From positions 1 to 64,000 of IMG/VR virus record IMGVR_UViG_3300023184_000079: DNA of 64,000 nucleotides. One strand, 5' to 3'. Below the pieces are notes generated by a model. It worked only from the letters and a program-made list of their open reading frames with translations. It did not search any database and was not told the DNA's origin. This document shows positions 26,911 to 35,814 of this stretch, one piece after another (within the stretch, counting starts at the first letter, position 1; each line of letters starts with the position of its first letter). A program made the translations under genes and the position numbers. This DNA is from a virus.

Positions 26911-27084
26911 TTAGTTTTCTCCCTGAATTTCCCACTGTTGTTTAGTTTTATTCCATTCTATAACCGGGAGTTTCTGTATATCCTCGGCTGTTAAAGTTGA
27001 ATGGATTGTAATATCTTCTGGCATCGCCCTTGTCAGTTGTCCATCAAAGGCGCGAGGACCAGTGTACTTATTTTTTGTTGCCAT
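26911..27084 (-). CDS. Small protein, unknown
   Basis: 57 residues from ATG 27084 (MATKNKYTGPRAFDGQL). A longer in-frame start exists but would overlap most of the neighbouring gene. It lies two bases from the previous stop in the fibre cluster. No recognised family. Confidence 0.5.
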   Translation of the reverse strand: MATKNKYTGPRAFDGQLTRAMPEDITIHSTLTAEDIQKLPVIEWNKTKQQWEIQGEN

Positions 27085-27085
27085 T

Positions 27086-27583
27086 TTAGGTCTGGCGATA
27101 GGTGATTGTAATGCGCTCAGTGTCACCGTTTGAGAAGGTGCGTGTAGCCGCAAGATCTGCACCGAAGAGGCAGTCGTCGCCACCCTTGGTTACGGCTAGG
27201 CCGACAAACCAAAGTGTTGCGCCGTTCTGATTGGGCGAGCCAGTGAACGAGAATGTGACCTGCGGGGCAGTTGACTGATAAGAACCCGACGAGATCGTTG
27301 CTTGTGGCCAGCCAGTTCCGCCAGCGTCACGAGCGATTGGCTGACGTGCATAGCCATTCGATGCAGCGGCCGAGGCGTGTGTGCCAAGTTCCGCAAGTTG
27401 TGAAGCAGGGTCTGGACCATTGACAACCGTCTTACTCGCACCGACGCCGCCAGTTTTGCAGCCCATGCCGACATAAACGGTGGAGTCTGGAACCCACGGA
27501 ATAGCGCTTGTACTTGTAGTAAAACCGCCTAGCCAAGTGTTGATGAGACTCTGCTCACCTTTGGACCAAAGAATGTAAGCCAT
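27086..27583 (-). CDS. Minor tail protein, paralogue of 26470-26910
   Basis: A 165-residue beta-rich protein with the same strand order as the neighbour at 26470 (VYVGMGCKTGG ... GWPQATISSGSYQST ... NGATLWFVGLAVTKGG ... FSNGDTERITITY). First gene of the fibre cluster, preceded by an AGGAGAAAT ribosome site. Probably a fibre or baseplate beta-sandwich component. Confidence 0.55.
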   Translation of the reverse strand: MAYILWSKGEQSLINTWLGGFTTSTSAIPWVPDSTVYVGMGCKTGGVGASKTVVNGPDPASQLAELGTHASAAASNGYARQPIARDAGGTGWPQATISSGSYQSTAPQVTFSFTGSPNQNGATLWFVGLAVTKGGDDCLFGADLAATRTFSNGDTERITITYRQT

Positions 27584-27630
27584 GTTATAAGATTTCTCCT
27601 AAAGTTCTTTCTCTATTTATATTGTGGAGT

Positions 27631-28146
27631 TTAGTGTTTTATATGTAGGTCGTGCGTTTGCGGTTTAAGACTCTTAGGATTAAGCACCTCGCACAGACCG
27701 CCCTGCTTCGTACCGTCGGTAAAGATTACCCACCACTTACGTGGACGGAGTCCTAGATAAATCTCTGTCCGATCCCAATAAACTACTTCTGCAAGTTGTT
27801 GAGGGCCGCTTCCAACATGAGCAAAACAGAAGCCGGGGATGGGGCCGGGGTAGTCTCTGCTTGAAACAACCGAGTTATTGACCCCCGCTTTATCGCCTTT
27901 CATATCAAACTGGACTTCACGTACCCAGACAGAGGCCTTGAGTTCGCAACCATTGCACCAGCAGGTATCTTGGCGCTGTTCAGACTTAATGGTCAGAATA
28001 TTGTCTATGGCGTCCTGCATTATTTTTTCCCGTATCGTTGCTTCTTCTTTATTTGAGCCAACCGGGGTCTTTGTTGCCAGAAAGGTATTGCCGTCACGGT
28101 ATTCGTTGGCGTACTCTTCTTCTTTGATTTCTTCTTCTTCGTTCAT
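27631..28146 (-). CDS. Zinc-binding protein, unknown
   Basis: 171 residues from ATG 28146, which overlaps the stop of the giant upstream gene (ATGA) and has GGAGAAGG before it. The N-terminus is strongly acidic (MNEEEEIKEEE). Residues about 80-130 hold CWCNGCELKAS and CFAHVG, a probable zinc site. A beta-rich end follows. Translationally coupled to the 1,544-residue protein; role unknown. Confidence 0.55.
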   Translation of the reverse strand: MNEEEEIKEEEYANEYRDGNTFLATKTPVGSNKEEATIREKIMQDAIDNILTIKSEQRQDTCWCNGCELKASVWVREVQFDMKGDKAGVNNSVVSSRDYPGPIPGFCFAHVGSGPQQLAEVVYWDRTEIYLGLRPRKWWVIFTDGTKQGGLCEVLNPKSLKPQTHDLHIKH

Positions 28147-31100
28147 ACTACGCCTTCTCCATCGCATACATCGCATTTGGCGGTGACTCTACCATCGGAG
28201 TCACAATCATAGCAAGTGGTTTGCCCGTGTCCATTGCATAATCCGCAAGTCACCCTCCCCGTGGCTTCACAACTCTCGCACGGCAGGCCATCAACGTGAC
28301 CGTCTCCATCGCAATATCCACATTGCGCCTTGCCGCTCCCTATGTACATACCGGGACGGCGGCGGTCGGTGACGGCCATGTCGCATCCGTCGCATTTTAG
28401 TTTCTCCGTGCCATCGCACTTAGGACATTTTATATTAACTTCGCCATTTCCTTTACAATTGGAGCAAGTGTTGTCTGTTACTAAGCCGTGTCCATTGCAG
28501 ATTTCGCAAATTTTCGAGAAATCCGAATACTCCGACAACCCATAACCACTGCACGTGTCACACATCTTAAGGGCAACCTCGTCGTTGCTCCCGGTTTCCG
28601 CGTCCGCCTGCGTTAGATCCATTATTCGAAAATAACCGTTATTAAATCTCATTATCGCAAGATTTTTACCCCCAATAGTAGGATCAGTTATTTCGCTTTC
28701 TGTAGCGTCCGGCGGTTCTAGTTTCATTCTGCTCAAAGTAGAAAGCGACTCGGCCAAATCCATTTGCGAGACAGCATGCGTTCCGTCCCGGGCACCGTCG
28801 TCCATTCCCAATGCTAACATGTCTGATGCATTGTTGCGCATTGCAATTTGAACCCACGCTGCATATTCTTCGACATACCCAACAGCCGGAAAATTTTTAC
28901 GCAAACTTGCGTTATGCCAAAGAATTTCAAGGCCTTGCCTATAGCCTTCCTCAAAATATTCGCTGATAATTCCGAAAGACTTCAAAAGATTTTTCATTCT
29001 GCGCTGATCCGTGCCTTTGTCGGTCGCAGCGAAACTTCCAGCGTAAGCAAGTATGTCGCTATTAACCGCGACAATAAGATCATTGGTAAAACCATTGTAT
29101 TTTGCAGGAACTAGGTTAGTAGGATTTGCTATTTGTGCAAGCGTGTCAACGTCATTAAAATAAACAAATGGCGTTTTGGCGTCAAATGTTTTTGACCACA
29201 TATCTAGTAAGTTGTCGTCTATCTTTCCACGCGCGAATTCAAGAATCATTTGAAATTTTCTATACTCATTTTCTTCCCCGAGCAGGCCATCCGTTGTGCA
29301 CTTGAAATAGTCAGAAAGAACTTCTGGATTTTCGTTATCAAGATGATAAAGTTCCATTCCCAAAGTATTATAAAGACGCTTCCAGTCCTCTCTCTCTATC
29401 ACGTTCCTCAGCCACCCCGGATCAGAACTTGTTTCGGCAACAATTTCCGCAATATCATATATAATCTTTATGAACGTAATCTCAGCCGCTCTTTGTATTT
29501 GTTGAAGAGTAGTCGATGGAGATAATGAGGGATAATTATAAACTTCATTATTAATAAATACTGGCGTTTTTTCGCCATTACCATTGTCGTTAACAACCCA
29601 CCAATCTGGACGTTCAATTTCTTGAAAAAGAGGCAACTGTTTATCTTCTATGTAAATCGAATGATCTTCTTTAACCTTTTGATATATACGATTAAAATAT
29701 TTCTGTTTTGCATTATCCACAGCCCGAGGGTCTGCCCGGTCTAAAACACCACCGTCTTCTAGTTCAACTTCTGCGTTATTGCCGTTGATATCCTGCTGAA
29801 TCAAATTGAATTGTTGGGCGCTAAAGATATTCTTGAAAGTCTCATAGTTTGAATAAAAATTTTGGTAGAATAGATATGCTCCGACACCGGGGTCTTCTGC
29901 AAAACTGCGCCGCCACTGCGTAAAAGAAATGTCTAAATCGCGCAGACACTGCCGAGTATCATCAATGGCATTTTCGGTTGCATAACTTTGCGATGCTATG
30001 GCGTCCAACAGGTCATTGCTGGAGACACTCTCATCAAGAAGGAACTCTACCATTTTTTGAATTGTTTCATTGGGTCTTGTACTATTTGCAACAATAGAGC
30101 GCAGCCCCACTCCCACGTTTGGCTTGCTGCCCAAGTCAATGGCAGGGTCTACGCTTGTGTTGAGGTACGACATAATAACGTAATAGTAGGCAGCGTTTTT
30201 TGCGCCAACCTGATCATAGAAGTCGTCGCCCATAGTGTCTTTTTTGGTGTCCTCCCGGCCCCGGGCAAGTCGTTCTGATATAAGATCAATAATTTCATTG
30301 AACGGCTCCTCGGCCGCCCGATTGTTACCGAAAACTTCTGAACAGAAGGAATCTCCGTCACGGAAGGCGTCGCCGACACCTTTCATTTGTAAATCTTTGC
30401 TCCAATATCGCACCCCCTCTTTCGCCTTTGCCGAAAGCGTTTTTATATTGCCAATCTCCTCCCCCTGCTCAATTCTGTAATAATTTTTGCCCTCGCGGAA
30501 AAAGAAAGTAATCAAAAGTATGATAACATCATGATATCTGTTTTTCGACCCTATATCTAACCCAACCAGTCCGATTATTTCTGCGACCATTGAGCGATAA
30601 TCGTCCGGATACTCGGCCCATCTGGAAGCGTTTTCCAACGCCTCTTCGTAAATCTCGTCTTCAATTCTTGTCAAAAGGGTTTCCTCTTCAAAGAATTCGG
30701 CAACGTTGACTACAATATCTGTTCTAAGTTCTGAGTCAAACATTTTTTTGCCGGATATTCCAAGAGCGGCTTTAAATCCCTTTGCCTGCTCTGCCCGTCG
30801 CCGTGACCCCTCGAAGGCCTCCGACGACAGGCTTGCGTATTCGACGACTCGTCGCTGCATTTCGTTGGCTCGTCGTATCTGTCTTCCCATCCCGCCGCCA
30901 CGCAGCGCGTCTTTGTTGAGATAAATATCTATTAGGTTAATAAAAATATTAGAAGTATTTTTTTCAGAAATAGATGACGCTTGTATTAACTTGCGGTTCT
31001 CTCGCATCGGTCCAAAGTCTGGATCAACATGCTCTGTATTGTTCTCTTTCGACCACCGTATGCCCTGAAGAACTTCTTCTGGTGAGTAGGTGTTCATATA

Positions 31101-32777
31101 CTCTTCAAGTTCTTTATCACCGCCCTCTTGATCGTCGCGAAGGAGGGGCATAATAAATCTTCCATATGCGTACTTGCCCTTTGCATTTAGATCTCTTAAT
31201 GTCTCCCAATAATCTTCCCATGACATCGGCTCAAGAAGGTTTGTCTCGCCATTCTCTCTGACTCTTTCTTTTGAATTCTCATATTGGTCGTGATCTCCAG
31301 AAAGAAAATCTTCATAAAATTTAGATTTTCTTTCGCCAATGGCTTCTTCCGACGTGTCTACCCCAAGATATGCAAAAATATCTCTGAGCGCAAAGGCAGT
31401 CGGGTATGTTGGAATTCCATTTTTCCAAGAGTGCATGGCTGAAAGAACATATGAGCCCGGATCATTCATAATGGTAAACGTTGCTTGTGGAACTCCTTTG
31501 AGACGTACAGAGAAATCTCTGCTTATACCCTGATCGTGAGCGCGCTCGTAGTAGCCATGGCCGCCCCCAATACAATGGTCTAGAACCGCGCCCTCATTGG
31601 CGTAGTCGTCTTGCGTTTCCAGTTCGTAGAACTCCCAAGCGTCTGGTCTATTCTTATCCGGATCCACGCTTGGCACACCTTCTATCAAGCGCCCACCGAG
31701 ACCGAAGTTTCTTGCGACAAAAGCCGTATTTGTGCTGCGCATGTTTTTCATTATGATTTTGGAGGCAACTGCAAGAACGGCAGCCGGAGTTTTGGCTTCA
31801 TTAGCAAAGCGAATGGCAGGTCCTAGTACGTCGCGGTTATCATATGGAATCTGTTCAGTTTCAAAATAATGTTTGGAATCGCCGTTTAAAAATGTATAGG
31901 GATTTGTTTTTAAATTTTGAACCAGTTCGCTATCAAGTTTGACGAAATCATAACTGTCAGTAACTTTCCTCTTTGAAAAAACATCCCAAGCCACTATTGC
32001 TTCCTTCATCTTCCTCAAGTCTTGGGCGCTTGTTGCGGCTCTGTACATTAAATTAATAATGTCTGAAAAATAGTTTTTGTCTTCCATCATTTGCTTAAAA
32101 AGCAAATCAAAGAACTTCATAATTGCTCTATATCCACCGTCTGAATTTGGATCCATCGGATCATATATCTTATAGAATCCATTTTTTAGCCTTTCTCGCG
32201 TCTGTCCTGTCGATTGAATTATTCCTTGCGGACCAACGTCACTATCGTTTAGAAGCCACGGAATTTGCAGGGGGAAAATGGTAAATTTGTCAAGACAGGT
32301 CGTGAGGTTATCAATAAACTCCAGATACGTTTTTTCCGCTGATAAGTCATCAGAGATTAACCATTTCAAAGAATTTTGCTTTAAATCTTGATTAACCATT
32401 TCAAAGAATTTTGCTTTAAATCTTTTTGTTGAGGCGTTTGCAATTATTTTTTCAAATGCCTGCTCTATACTCAGTATTGTTGCATCAGCCTCTACGATGA
32501 AAGATGCCGTGCGGGACAAGTAATCATAGACGACATCTGCGATGGCGTTACGGTCGCCGCTAGCGTCCTCAAACTTGACGTATCCGCCGGGGGTGATCTC
32601 TCCCTTGGCAAACAATCCTTGTGAGGAGTGGGGCAGGTATCCCGATGCCATGAGATTGACCTCGGTTCTCAACTCCGGCATGCCCTCTTCCAGAAGAGCG
32701 AAGTGCGGATTATCCCCAATGTTTACATACGGCGCTTCGCCGTCAAAGGGAATAAATGCTATCCAATTCTTCGACAT
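28143..32777 (-). CDS. Giant protein: PcfJ-like domain plus DnaJ-type zinc fingers
   Basis: 1,544 residues and the largest gene seen. A PcfJ-like core lies near residues 385-470 (LDHCIGG ... SVRLKGVPQATFTIMNDPG). A long helical body follows (about 600-1380) with no recognised catalytic motif. The last 140 residues contain roughly ten CxxC motifs of DnaJ type (CxxCxGxG), e.g. CDTCSGYG, CEICNGHG, CGYCDGDGH. DnaJ fingers bind unfolded protein or mediate contacts. Near residue 120 a 35-bp tandem duplication is read in two frames. It follows the tagged array and shares a PcfJ-like motif with two tagged proteins, plus 'DPMDP', but lacks the N-terminal signature. Possibly a large packaged or assembly-helper protein. 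Confidence 0.6.
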   Translation of the reverse strand: MSKNWIAFIPFDGEAPYVNIGDNPHFALLEEGMPELRTEVNLMASGYLPHSSQGLFAKGEITPGGYVKFEDASGDRNAIADVVYDYLSRTASFIVEADATILSIEQAFEKIIANASTKRFKAKFFEMVNQDLKQNSLKWLISDDLSAEKTYLEFIDNLTTCLDKFTIFPLQIPWLLNDSDVGPQGIIQSTGQTRERLKNGFYKIYDPMDPNSDGGYRAIMKFFDLLFKQMMEDKNYFSDIINLMYRAATSAQDLRKMKEAIVAWDVFSKRKVTDSYDFVKLDSELVQNLKTNPYTFLNGDSKHYFETEQIPYDNRDVLGPAIRFANEAKTPAAVLAVASKIIMKNMRSTNTAFVARNFGLGGRLIEGVPSVDPDKNRPDAWEFYELETQDDYANEGAVLDHCIGGGHGYYERAHDQGISRDFSVRLKGVPQATFTIMNDPGSYVLSAMHSWKNGIPTYPTAFALRDIFAYLGVDTSEEAIGERKSKFYEDFLSGDHDQYENSKERVRENGETNLLEPMSWEDYWETLRDLNAKGKYAYGRFIMPLLRDDQEGGDKELEEYMNTYSPEEVLQGIRWSKENNTEHVDPDFGPMRENRKLIQASSISEKNTSNIFINLIDIYLNKDALRGGGMGRQIRRANEMQRRVVEYASLSSEAFEGSRRRAEQAKGFKAALGISGKKMFDSELRTDIVVNVAEFFEEETLLTRIEDEIYEEALENASRWAEYPDDYRSMVAEIIGLVGLDIGSKNRYHDVIILLITFFFREGKNYYRIEQGEEIGNIKTLSAKAKEGVRYWSKDLQMKGVGDAFRDGDSFCSEVFGNNRAAEEPFNEIIDLISERLARGREDTKKDTMGDDFYDQVGAKNAAYYYVIMSYLNTSVDPAIDLGSKPNVGVGLRSIVANSTRPNETIQKMVEFLLDESVSSNDLLDAIASQSYATENAIDDTRQCLRDLDISFTQWRRSFAEDPGVGAYLFYQNFYSNYETFKNIFSAQQFNLIQQDINGNNAEVELEDGGVLDRADPRAVDNAKQKYFNRIYQKVKEDHSIYIEDKQLPLFQEIERPDWWVVNDNGNGEKTPVFINNEVYNYPSLSPSTTLQQIQRAAEITFIKIIYDIAEIVAETSSDPGWLRNVIEREDWKRLYNTLGMELYHLDNENPEVLSDYFKCTTDGLLGEENEYRKFQMILEFARGKIDDNLLDMWSKTFDAKTPFVYFNDVDTLAQIANPTNLVPAKYNGFTNDLIVAVNSDILAYAGSFAATDKGTDQRRMKNLLKSFGIISEYFEEGYRQGLEILWHNASLRKNFPAVGYVEEYAAWVQIAMRNNASDMLALGMDDGARDGTHAVSQMDLAESLSTLSRMKLEPPDATESEITDPTIGGKNLAIMRFNNGYFRIMDLTQADAETGSNDEVALKMCDTCSGYGLSEYSDFSKICEICNGHGLVTDNTCSNCKGNGEVNIKCPKCDGTEKLKCDGCDMAVTDRRRPGMYIGSGKAQCGYCDGDGHVDGLPCESCEATGRVTCGLCNGHGQTTCYDCDSDGRVTAKCDVCDGEGVV
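32355..32424 (-). repeat. 35-bp perfect tandem duplication inside the giant gene
   Basis: Two adjacent exact 35-bp copies (32355-32389 and 32390-32424). Because 35 is not a multiple of three, the copies are read in different frames (FKAKFFEMVN versus LKQNSLKWLI) while the gene stays open. Loss of one copy would shift the frame. Confidence 0.85.
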
Positions 32778-32809
32778 GTCTATTATTTATGTTGCGCAAA
32801 AGAAGAATT

Positions 32810-33445
32810 CTATGGGGTAAAATTAATGCCGCTGTTCCAAATAAAATGGCTAGCCTTTTCCCAAAGTCGATCCTTTTGCTCCATGGACAGGCTGCCGTAT
32901 CTCGGGTCATCATACATGTCTTTGACCTGCTTGATTAATTGTGAGCAATGATTATAAAATTCAATTTGCGCCTGCTTGTCCGGTTCTTGATTTGGCTGTC
33001 CCGCCCCCGGAAACTGGATAAGGTCGCCTGCGGTTTTGACCGCTTCTTTTTTCTTTTTTTTATTCACGGATTCAAGTGATTCATTTTCTAAGAGAATCTT
33101 GGCCCAGTCTGGTTGTCCGGGTTTATTTTCGCCCACGGGATAGCGTGGAAAATACAGATCTGACCCGACCTCGCCGCGCGGTTTTTTCTTTTCTTTTTTC
33201 TTACCTGATTGTTTGTCGTCAAATTTGACAGACCACACCTCATGCGATCCACAATCGGGACAAGTAGGTGGTATATCGAAGACATCATAGCCGCCTCGTT
33301 TTCCGCAGCCATAACATTCCATAGTGTTCCACAATTCGGATCGAAGACCGTCTTCAACTTCGTCCCAACTAAAATTACCTTTCTCGTCAACAGACTTTTT
33401 GAACCACTTCCAACGCTCGTTTGCTGTTTCAAATTTAAATGCCAT
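32810..33445 (-). CDS. Signature-tagged zinc-ribbon protein
   Basis: 211 residues beginning MAFKFETANERWKWFKKS, the aromatic version of the shared signature. A zinc ribbon follows (CYGCGKRGG ... CPDCGSHEV, about residues 44-70), then a Lys-rich linker (KKKEKKKPRG), and a helical C-terminus ending at the window's tagged-gene cluster boundary. Zinc and basic content suggest nucleic-acid binding. It is last in the five-gene tagged array at 35.6-32.8 kb. Confidence 0.7.
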   Translation of the reverse strand: MAFKFETANERWKWFKKSVDEKGNFSWDEVEDGLRSELWNTMECYGCGKRGGYDVFDIPPTCPDCGSHEVWSVKFDDKQSGKKKEKKKPRGEVGSDLYFPRYPVGENKPGQPDWAKILLENESLESVNKKKKKEAVKTAGDLIQFPGAGQPNQEPDKQAQIEFYNHCSQLIKQVKDMYDDPRYGSLSMEQKDRLWEKASHFIWNSGINFTP

Positions 33446-33449
33446 TGTT

Positions 33450-33959
33450 TCACATTCCTAAATGATCAAAAAACTTTTTTTCTTTGCTCTGTTCTTTGTT
33501 CCTAAGATCATGGACTCGCCATCGATGTTTTGATTCGTCGAATTCCAAGTTGTCAAATCTGGTTTTCCATTGTTCTCCGACGAGGGTTGGGTCCATAAAA
33601 CCGGAATTTGCATAAGTCTTTTGCATGTCGTCAAAGATATAGTTCCAGTCTATTTTTCTTTCGTCTATAAATCCAGAGTTGTCATAGAAATCTTGAAGTA
33701 TTTTATTATTGTATGGGCCTAGCCATTTTCCAATAACATACTCTGCCAATCTCTGCGGCCCCGCGCCATCCGCCCCCATGCCTTTTCTTACGACACCCCA
33801 AGCGTCTTGGATACTGTTGTTGTTGTTGTTATTCATCTCTGTTCGGACTTGTTGTGTTTCGTAATTTGGAGCATCTTGATACGGAGCGTCTTGATCAAAA
33901 AGGCGACCAGAGAGATACCACTTCCAACGCTCGTTCGCTGTTTCAAATTTAATCGCCAT
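33450..33959 (-). CDS. Signature-tagged protein, YNGWTN-family relative
   Basis: 169 residues beginning MAIKFETANERWKWYLSG. The body shares spaced motifs with the gene at 34478: 'LAEYVIGKWLGPYNNKILQD' against 'LSDWALQNIISPYNKNLMD', and 'KIDWNYIFDD' against 'KVNWQEIYDS', so both carry the same domain in diverged form. ATG 33959 overlaps the previous stop by 11 bases (ATGGCGATTAA). Confidence 0.65.
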   Translation of the reverse strand: MAIKFETANERWKWYLSGRLFDQDAPYQDAPNYETQQVRTEMNNNNNNSIQDAWGVVRKGMGADGAGPQRLAEYVIGKWLGPYNNKILQDFYDNSGFIDERKIDWNYIFDDMQKTYANSGFMDPTLVGEQWKTRFDNLEFDESKHRWRVHDLRNKEQSKEKKFFDHLGM

Positions 33960-34488
33960 TTTTAAATTCAACCTGAACATTTCTCATCCTGTTAAAGACA
34001 ACAGTCATATATAGGAAATCATAAACAAGTTTAAAAAAATCATTTGCATTCATATCATTGATATAAACATCTGGATCAGAGATAACCGCTTGAGCCACCA
34101 TTTTGATATGTTCGGAAATTTCTAAAAGGGTTTGTTTTGCCTCGTCGGCCCATTTAGATTCACTCATCGGCCCTAAAAGTACCCAGTCCTTGTCTTCAGG
34201 CTCCCATCTCTTGAGCACCTCAACAAGACCAAGCGCAGCATCATAAATAGTTTCGGCAGTTTCTGGAACTAAATCAATAGGGTCTCTTCCCTGAGCAAGA
34301 AGGGGGGACAGAAATTCATTATTGATATCGGTTAGCAAAGGTTGAATTCGGACAGCCTGATCAACATACTCTAGATCTTTGTCTACCCGATCCCATGATC
34401 CGTCGGTGGCTGGTTCATCCTGCCAATCGGACTGCTTACGATTGAACCACTTCCAACGCTCGTTTGCTGTTTCAAATTTAAATGCCAT
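33949..34488 (-). CDS. Signature-tagged helical protein, unknown body
   Basis: 179 residues beginning MAFKFETANERWKWFNRKQS, then a wholly helical body (e.g. ETAETIYDAALGLVEVLKRW) ending in VEFKNGD. No family recognised. The start overlaps the previous stop by 11 bases (ATGGCATTTAA), so the signature codons themselves supply the neighbour's stop. Confidence 0.65.
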   Translation of the reverse strand: MAFKFETANERWKWFNRKQSDWQDEPATDGSWDRVDKDLEYVDQAVRIQPLLTDINNEFLSPLLAQGRDPIDLVPETAETIYDAALGLVEVLKRWEPEDKDWVLLGPMSESKWADEAKQTLLEISEHIKMVAQAVISDPDVYINDMNANDFFKLVYDFLYMTVVFNRMRNVQVEFKNGD

Positions 34489-35026
34489 TGTTCTGTTCTT
34501 CCCATCTTCTGTTTTCTTCAATGCGGCCGACAATGGAATCATAAATTTCTTGCCAATTCACTTTGGAGTCTTGAATTATGTGATCATTCATATCTGTTGG
34601 CTGCGGTTCTCCAAACAATCCATACGCTATGTTTCTCATTCTTTCAACATATTGCGTGCGAGCCTCGGGATCATTTGGATGACGCTCTTGTGCCCGCGCC
34701 ATCCAGTCCTCTACGTCTCTCTCTCTCATGGCCGCTACTTCCTCTTCGTCGGTCCAATTCTGAGCCTCATCCATCAAGTTCTTATTGTAAGGACTTATAA
34801 TGTTTTGCAGAGCCCAGTCGGATAGTTGCTGAACGGATCCACCGCGCTCAACGAGTTTGTAAGCATACGAAGACGTTTCTTCTTCGTTGTCAATTATTAA
34901 AGCAGTGTTCCAAGTGTCCCAGTTTGTCCAGCCATTATAGTTGTCCGCAGAAGGATCCATTGGGTCAATGACACTTTGCTTGTACCAGTCCCAACGTTCG
35001 TTTGCTGTTTCAAATCTAAATGCCAT
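34478..35026 (-). CDS. Signature-tagged protein with NGWTN (DUF7249-like) domain
   Basis: 182 residues beginning MAFRFETANERWDWYKQS, then 'VIDPMDPSAD' and the motif 'YNGWTNWDTWNTALIIDNEE', which matches the 'NGWTN.(E/D)TW' family found in many phage and archaeal virus proteins. The function of that family is not known to me. An acidic helical C-terminus follows. The first 45 bp after the signature are nearly identical to the neighbour at 35617, showing recent duplication of the 5' end. Confidence 0.7.
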   Translation of the reverse strand: MAFRFETANERWDWYKQSVIDPMDPSADNYNGWTNWDTWNTALIIDNEEETSSYAYKLVERGGSVQQLSDWALQNIISPYNKNLMDEAQNWTDEEEVAAMRERDVEDWMARAQERHPNDPEARTQYVERMRNIAYGLFGEPQPTDMNDHIIQDSKVNWQEIYDSIVGRIEENRRWEEQNNGI

Positions 35027-35053
35027 TGTAACTATTACCTTGCGCTTGGGGCA

Positions 35054-35617
35054 CTAAGGAAGCGTCCTTAAAACGCGCGCGATGTCTTCATGCTGACGAC
35101 CAATCGTCTTAGCAGATTGATTAAACCAATCTTTCAACTGTGCGATTGAGTTTATTGCGTCTTCATTTGGAAGCGCCTGCTGTTCTTCAATGGCGAGAAC
35201 TGCATTGCCGACGAGATAGGACATCTGGCCGATGGCATCAAGAATATTCTTTCTAAAGTCTGCCTCTGCCTTATTTGTCGGAATCCAGACATTTATGATT
35301 TCCTTGTAGCCGCTTTCAAATATTGCCGATTCGGCCTGCTTCAAGTAATTCAGATATTTTTCGATATGGCTTCGGATTTCGCCGCCCGTGTAATCGTCCA
35401 ACAATTCTTCAAAGGCAGCGTCACTATAGTCTTCAAGGGCGTGGTTGTTCCCTCCCGCTAGGCTCCATGACAAATCGAACAATTGGTCAAGAGCCGCAAG
35501 TTTTTCCTCCAGACGAATTCTTTGTTCGCTGGCGTCCGCAGAAGGATCCATTGGGTCAATGACACTTTGCTTGTACCATTTCCATCGTTCATTTGCTGTT
35601 TCAAAACGAAATGCCAT
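35054..35617 (-). CDS. Signature-tagged helical protein, unknown body
   Basis: 187 residues beginning MAFRFETANERWKWYKQS with the linker 'VIDPMDPSAD' shared with its neighbour. The rest is helical (KYLNYLKQAESAIFESGYKE, LVGNAVLAIEEQQALP). First gene of the array, downstream of the duplicated 42-bp terminator and an 8-bp leader hairpin. No SD is obvious before ATG 35617. Confidence 0.65.
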   Translation of the reverse strand: MAFRFETANERWKWYKQSVIDPMDPSADASEQRIRLEEKLAALDQLFDLSWSLAGGNNHALEDYSDAAFEELLDDYTGGEIRSHIEKYLNYLKQAESAIFESGYKEIINVWIPTNKAEADFRKNILDAIGQMSYLVGNAVLAIEEQQALPNEDAINSIAQLKDWFNQSAKTIGRQHEDIARVLRTLP

Positions 35618-35639
35618 TGCATCTATTACTATACGCTTA

Positions 35640-35664
35640 GGCTATGAAGAAGGTAGTCATAGCC
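35640..35664 (-). promoter_or_regulatory. Leader hairpin upstream of the tagged array
   Basis: Perfect 8-bp inverted repeat GGCTATGA / TCATAGCC with a 9-nt loop, 23 bp before the first tagged gene and after the terminator. It could be a leader structure or operator. Confidence 0.45.
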
Positions 35665-35716
35665 ATTTCCTTCTAATAGTTTTACTAATTATATTTTTGT
35701 TTAGACCAAAAAGAAA

Positions 35717-35742
35717 GAGCCGCCCCCGAAGGGACGGCTCTG
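35717..35742 (-). terminator. Terminator, exact copy of the capsid terminator
   Basis: Stem AGAGCCG/CGGCTCT with T-rich tail on the minus strand. The surrounding 42 bp (35703-35744) are identical to 11973-12014. Confidence 0.85.
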
Positions 35743-35753
35743 AGAGAGGGGTG

Positions 35754-35785
35754 GGGGTTCTGCGACGTAGCAAGAAGAACCCCCA
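35754..35785 (-). terminator. GC-rich hairpin preceding the terminator
   Basis: Perfect 9-bp stem GGGGGTTCT / AGAACCCCC with a 14-nt loop, between the stop of gene 35815 and the terminator at 35717. No T run of its own; it may be a second pause or RNA-stabilising hairpin. Confidence 0.5.
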
Positions 35786-35814
35786 TATGAGGATGGATGG
35801 TGGAGAGAAAATCT

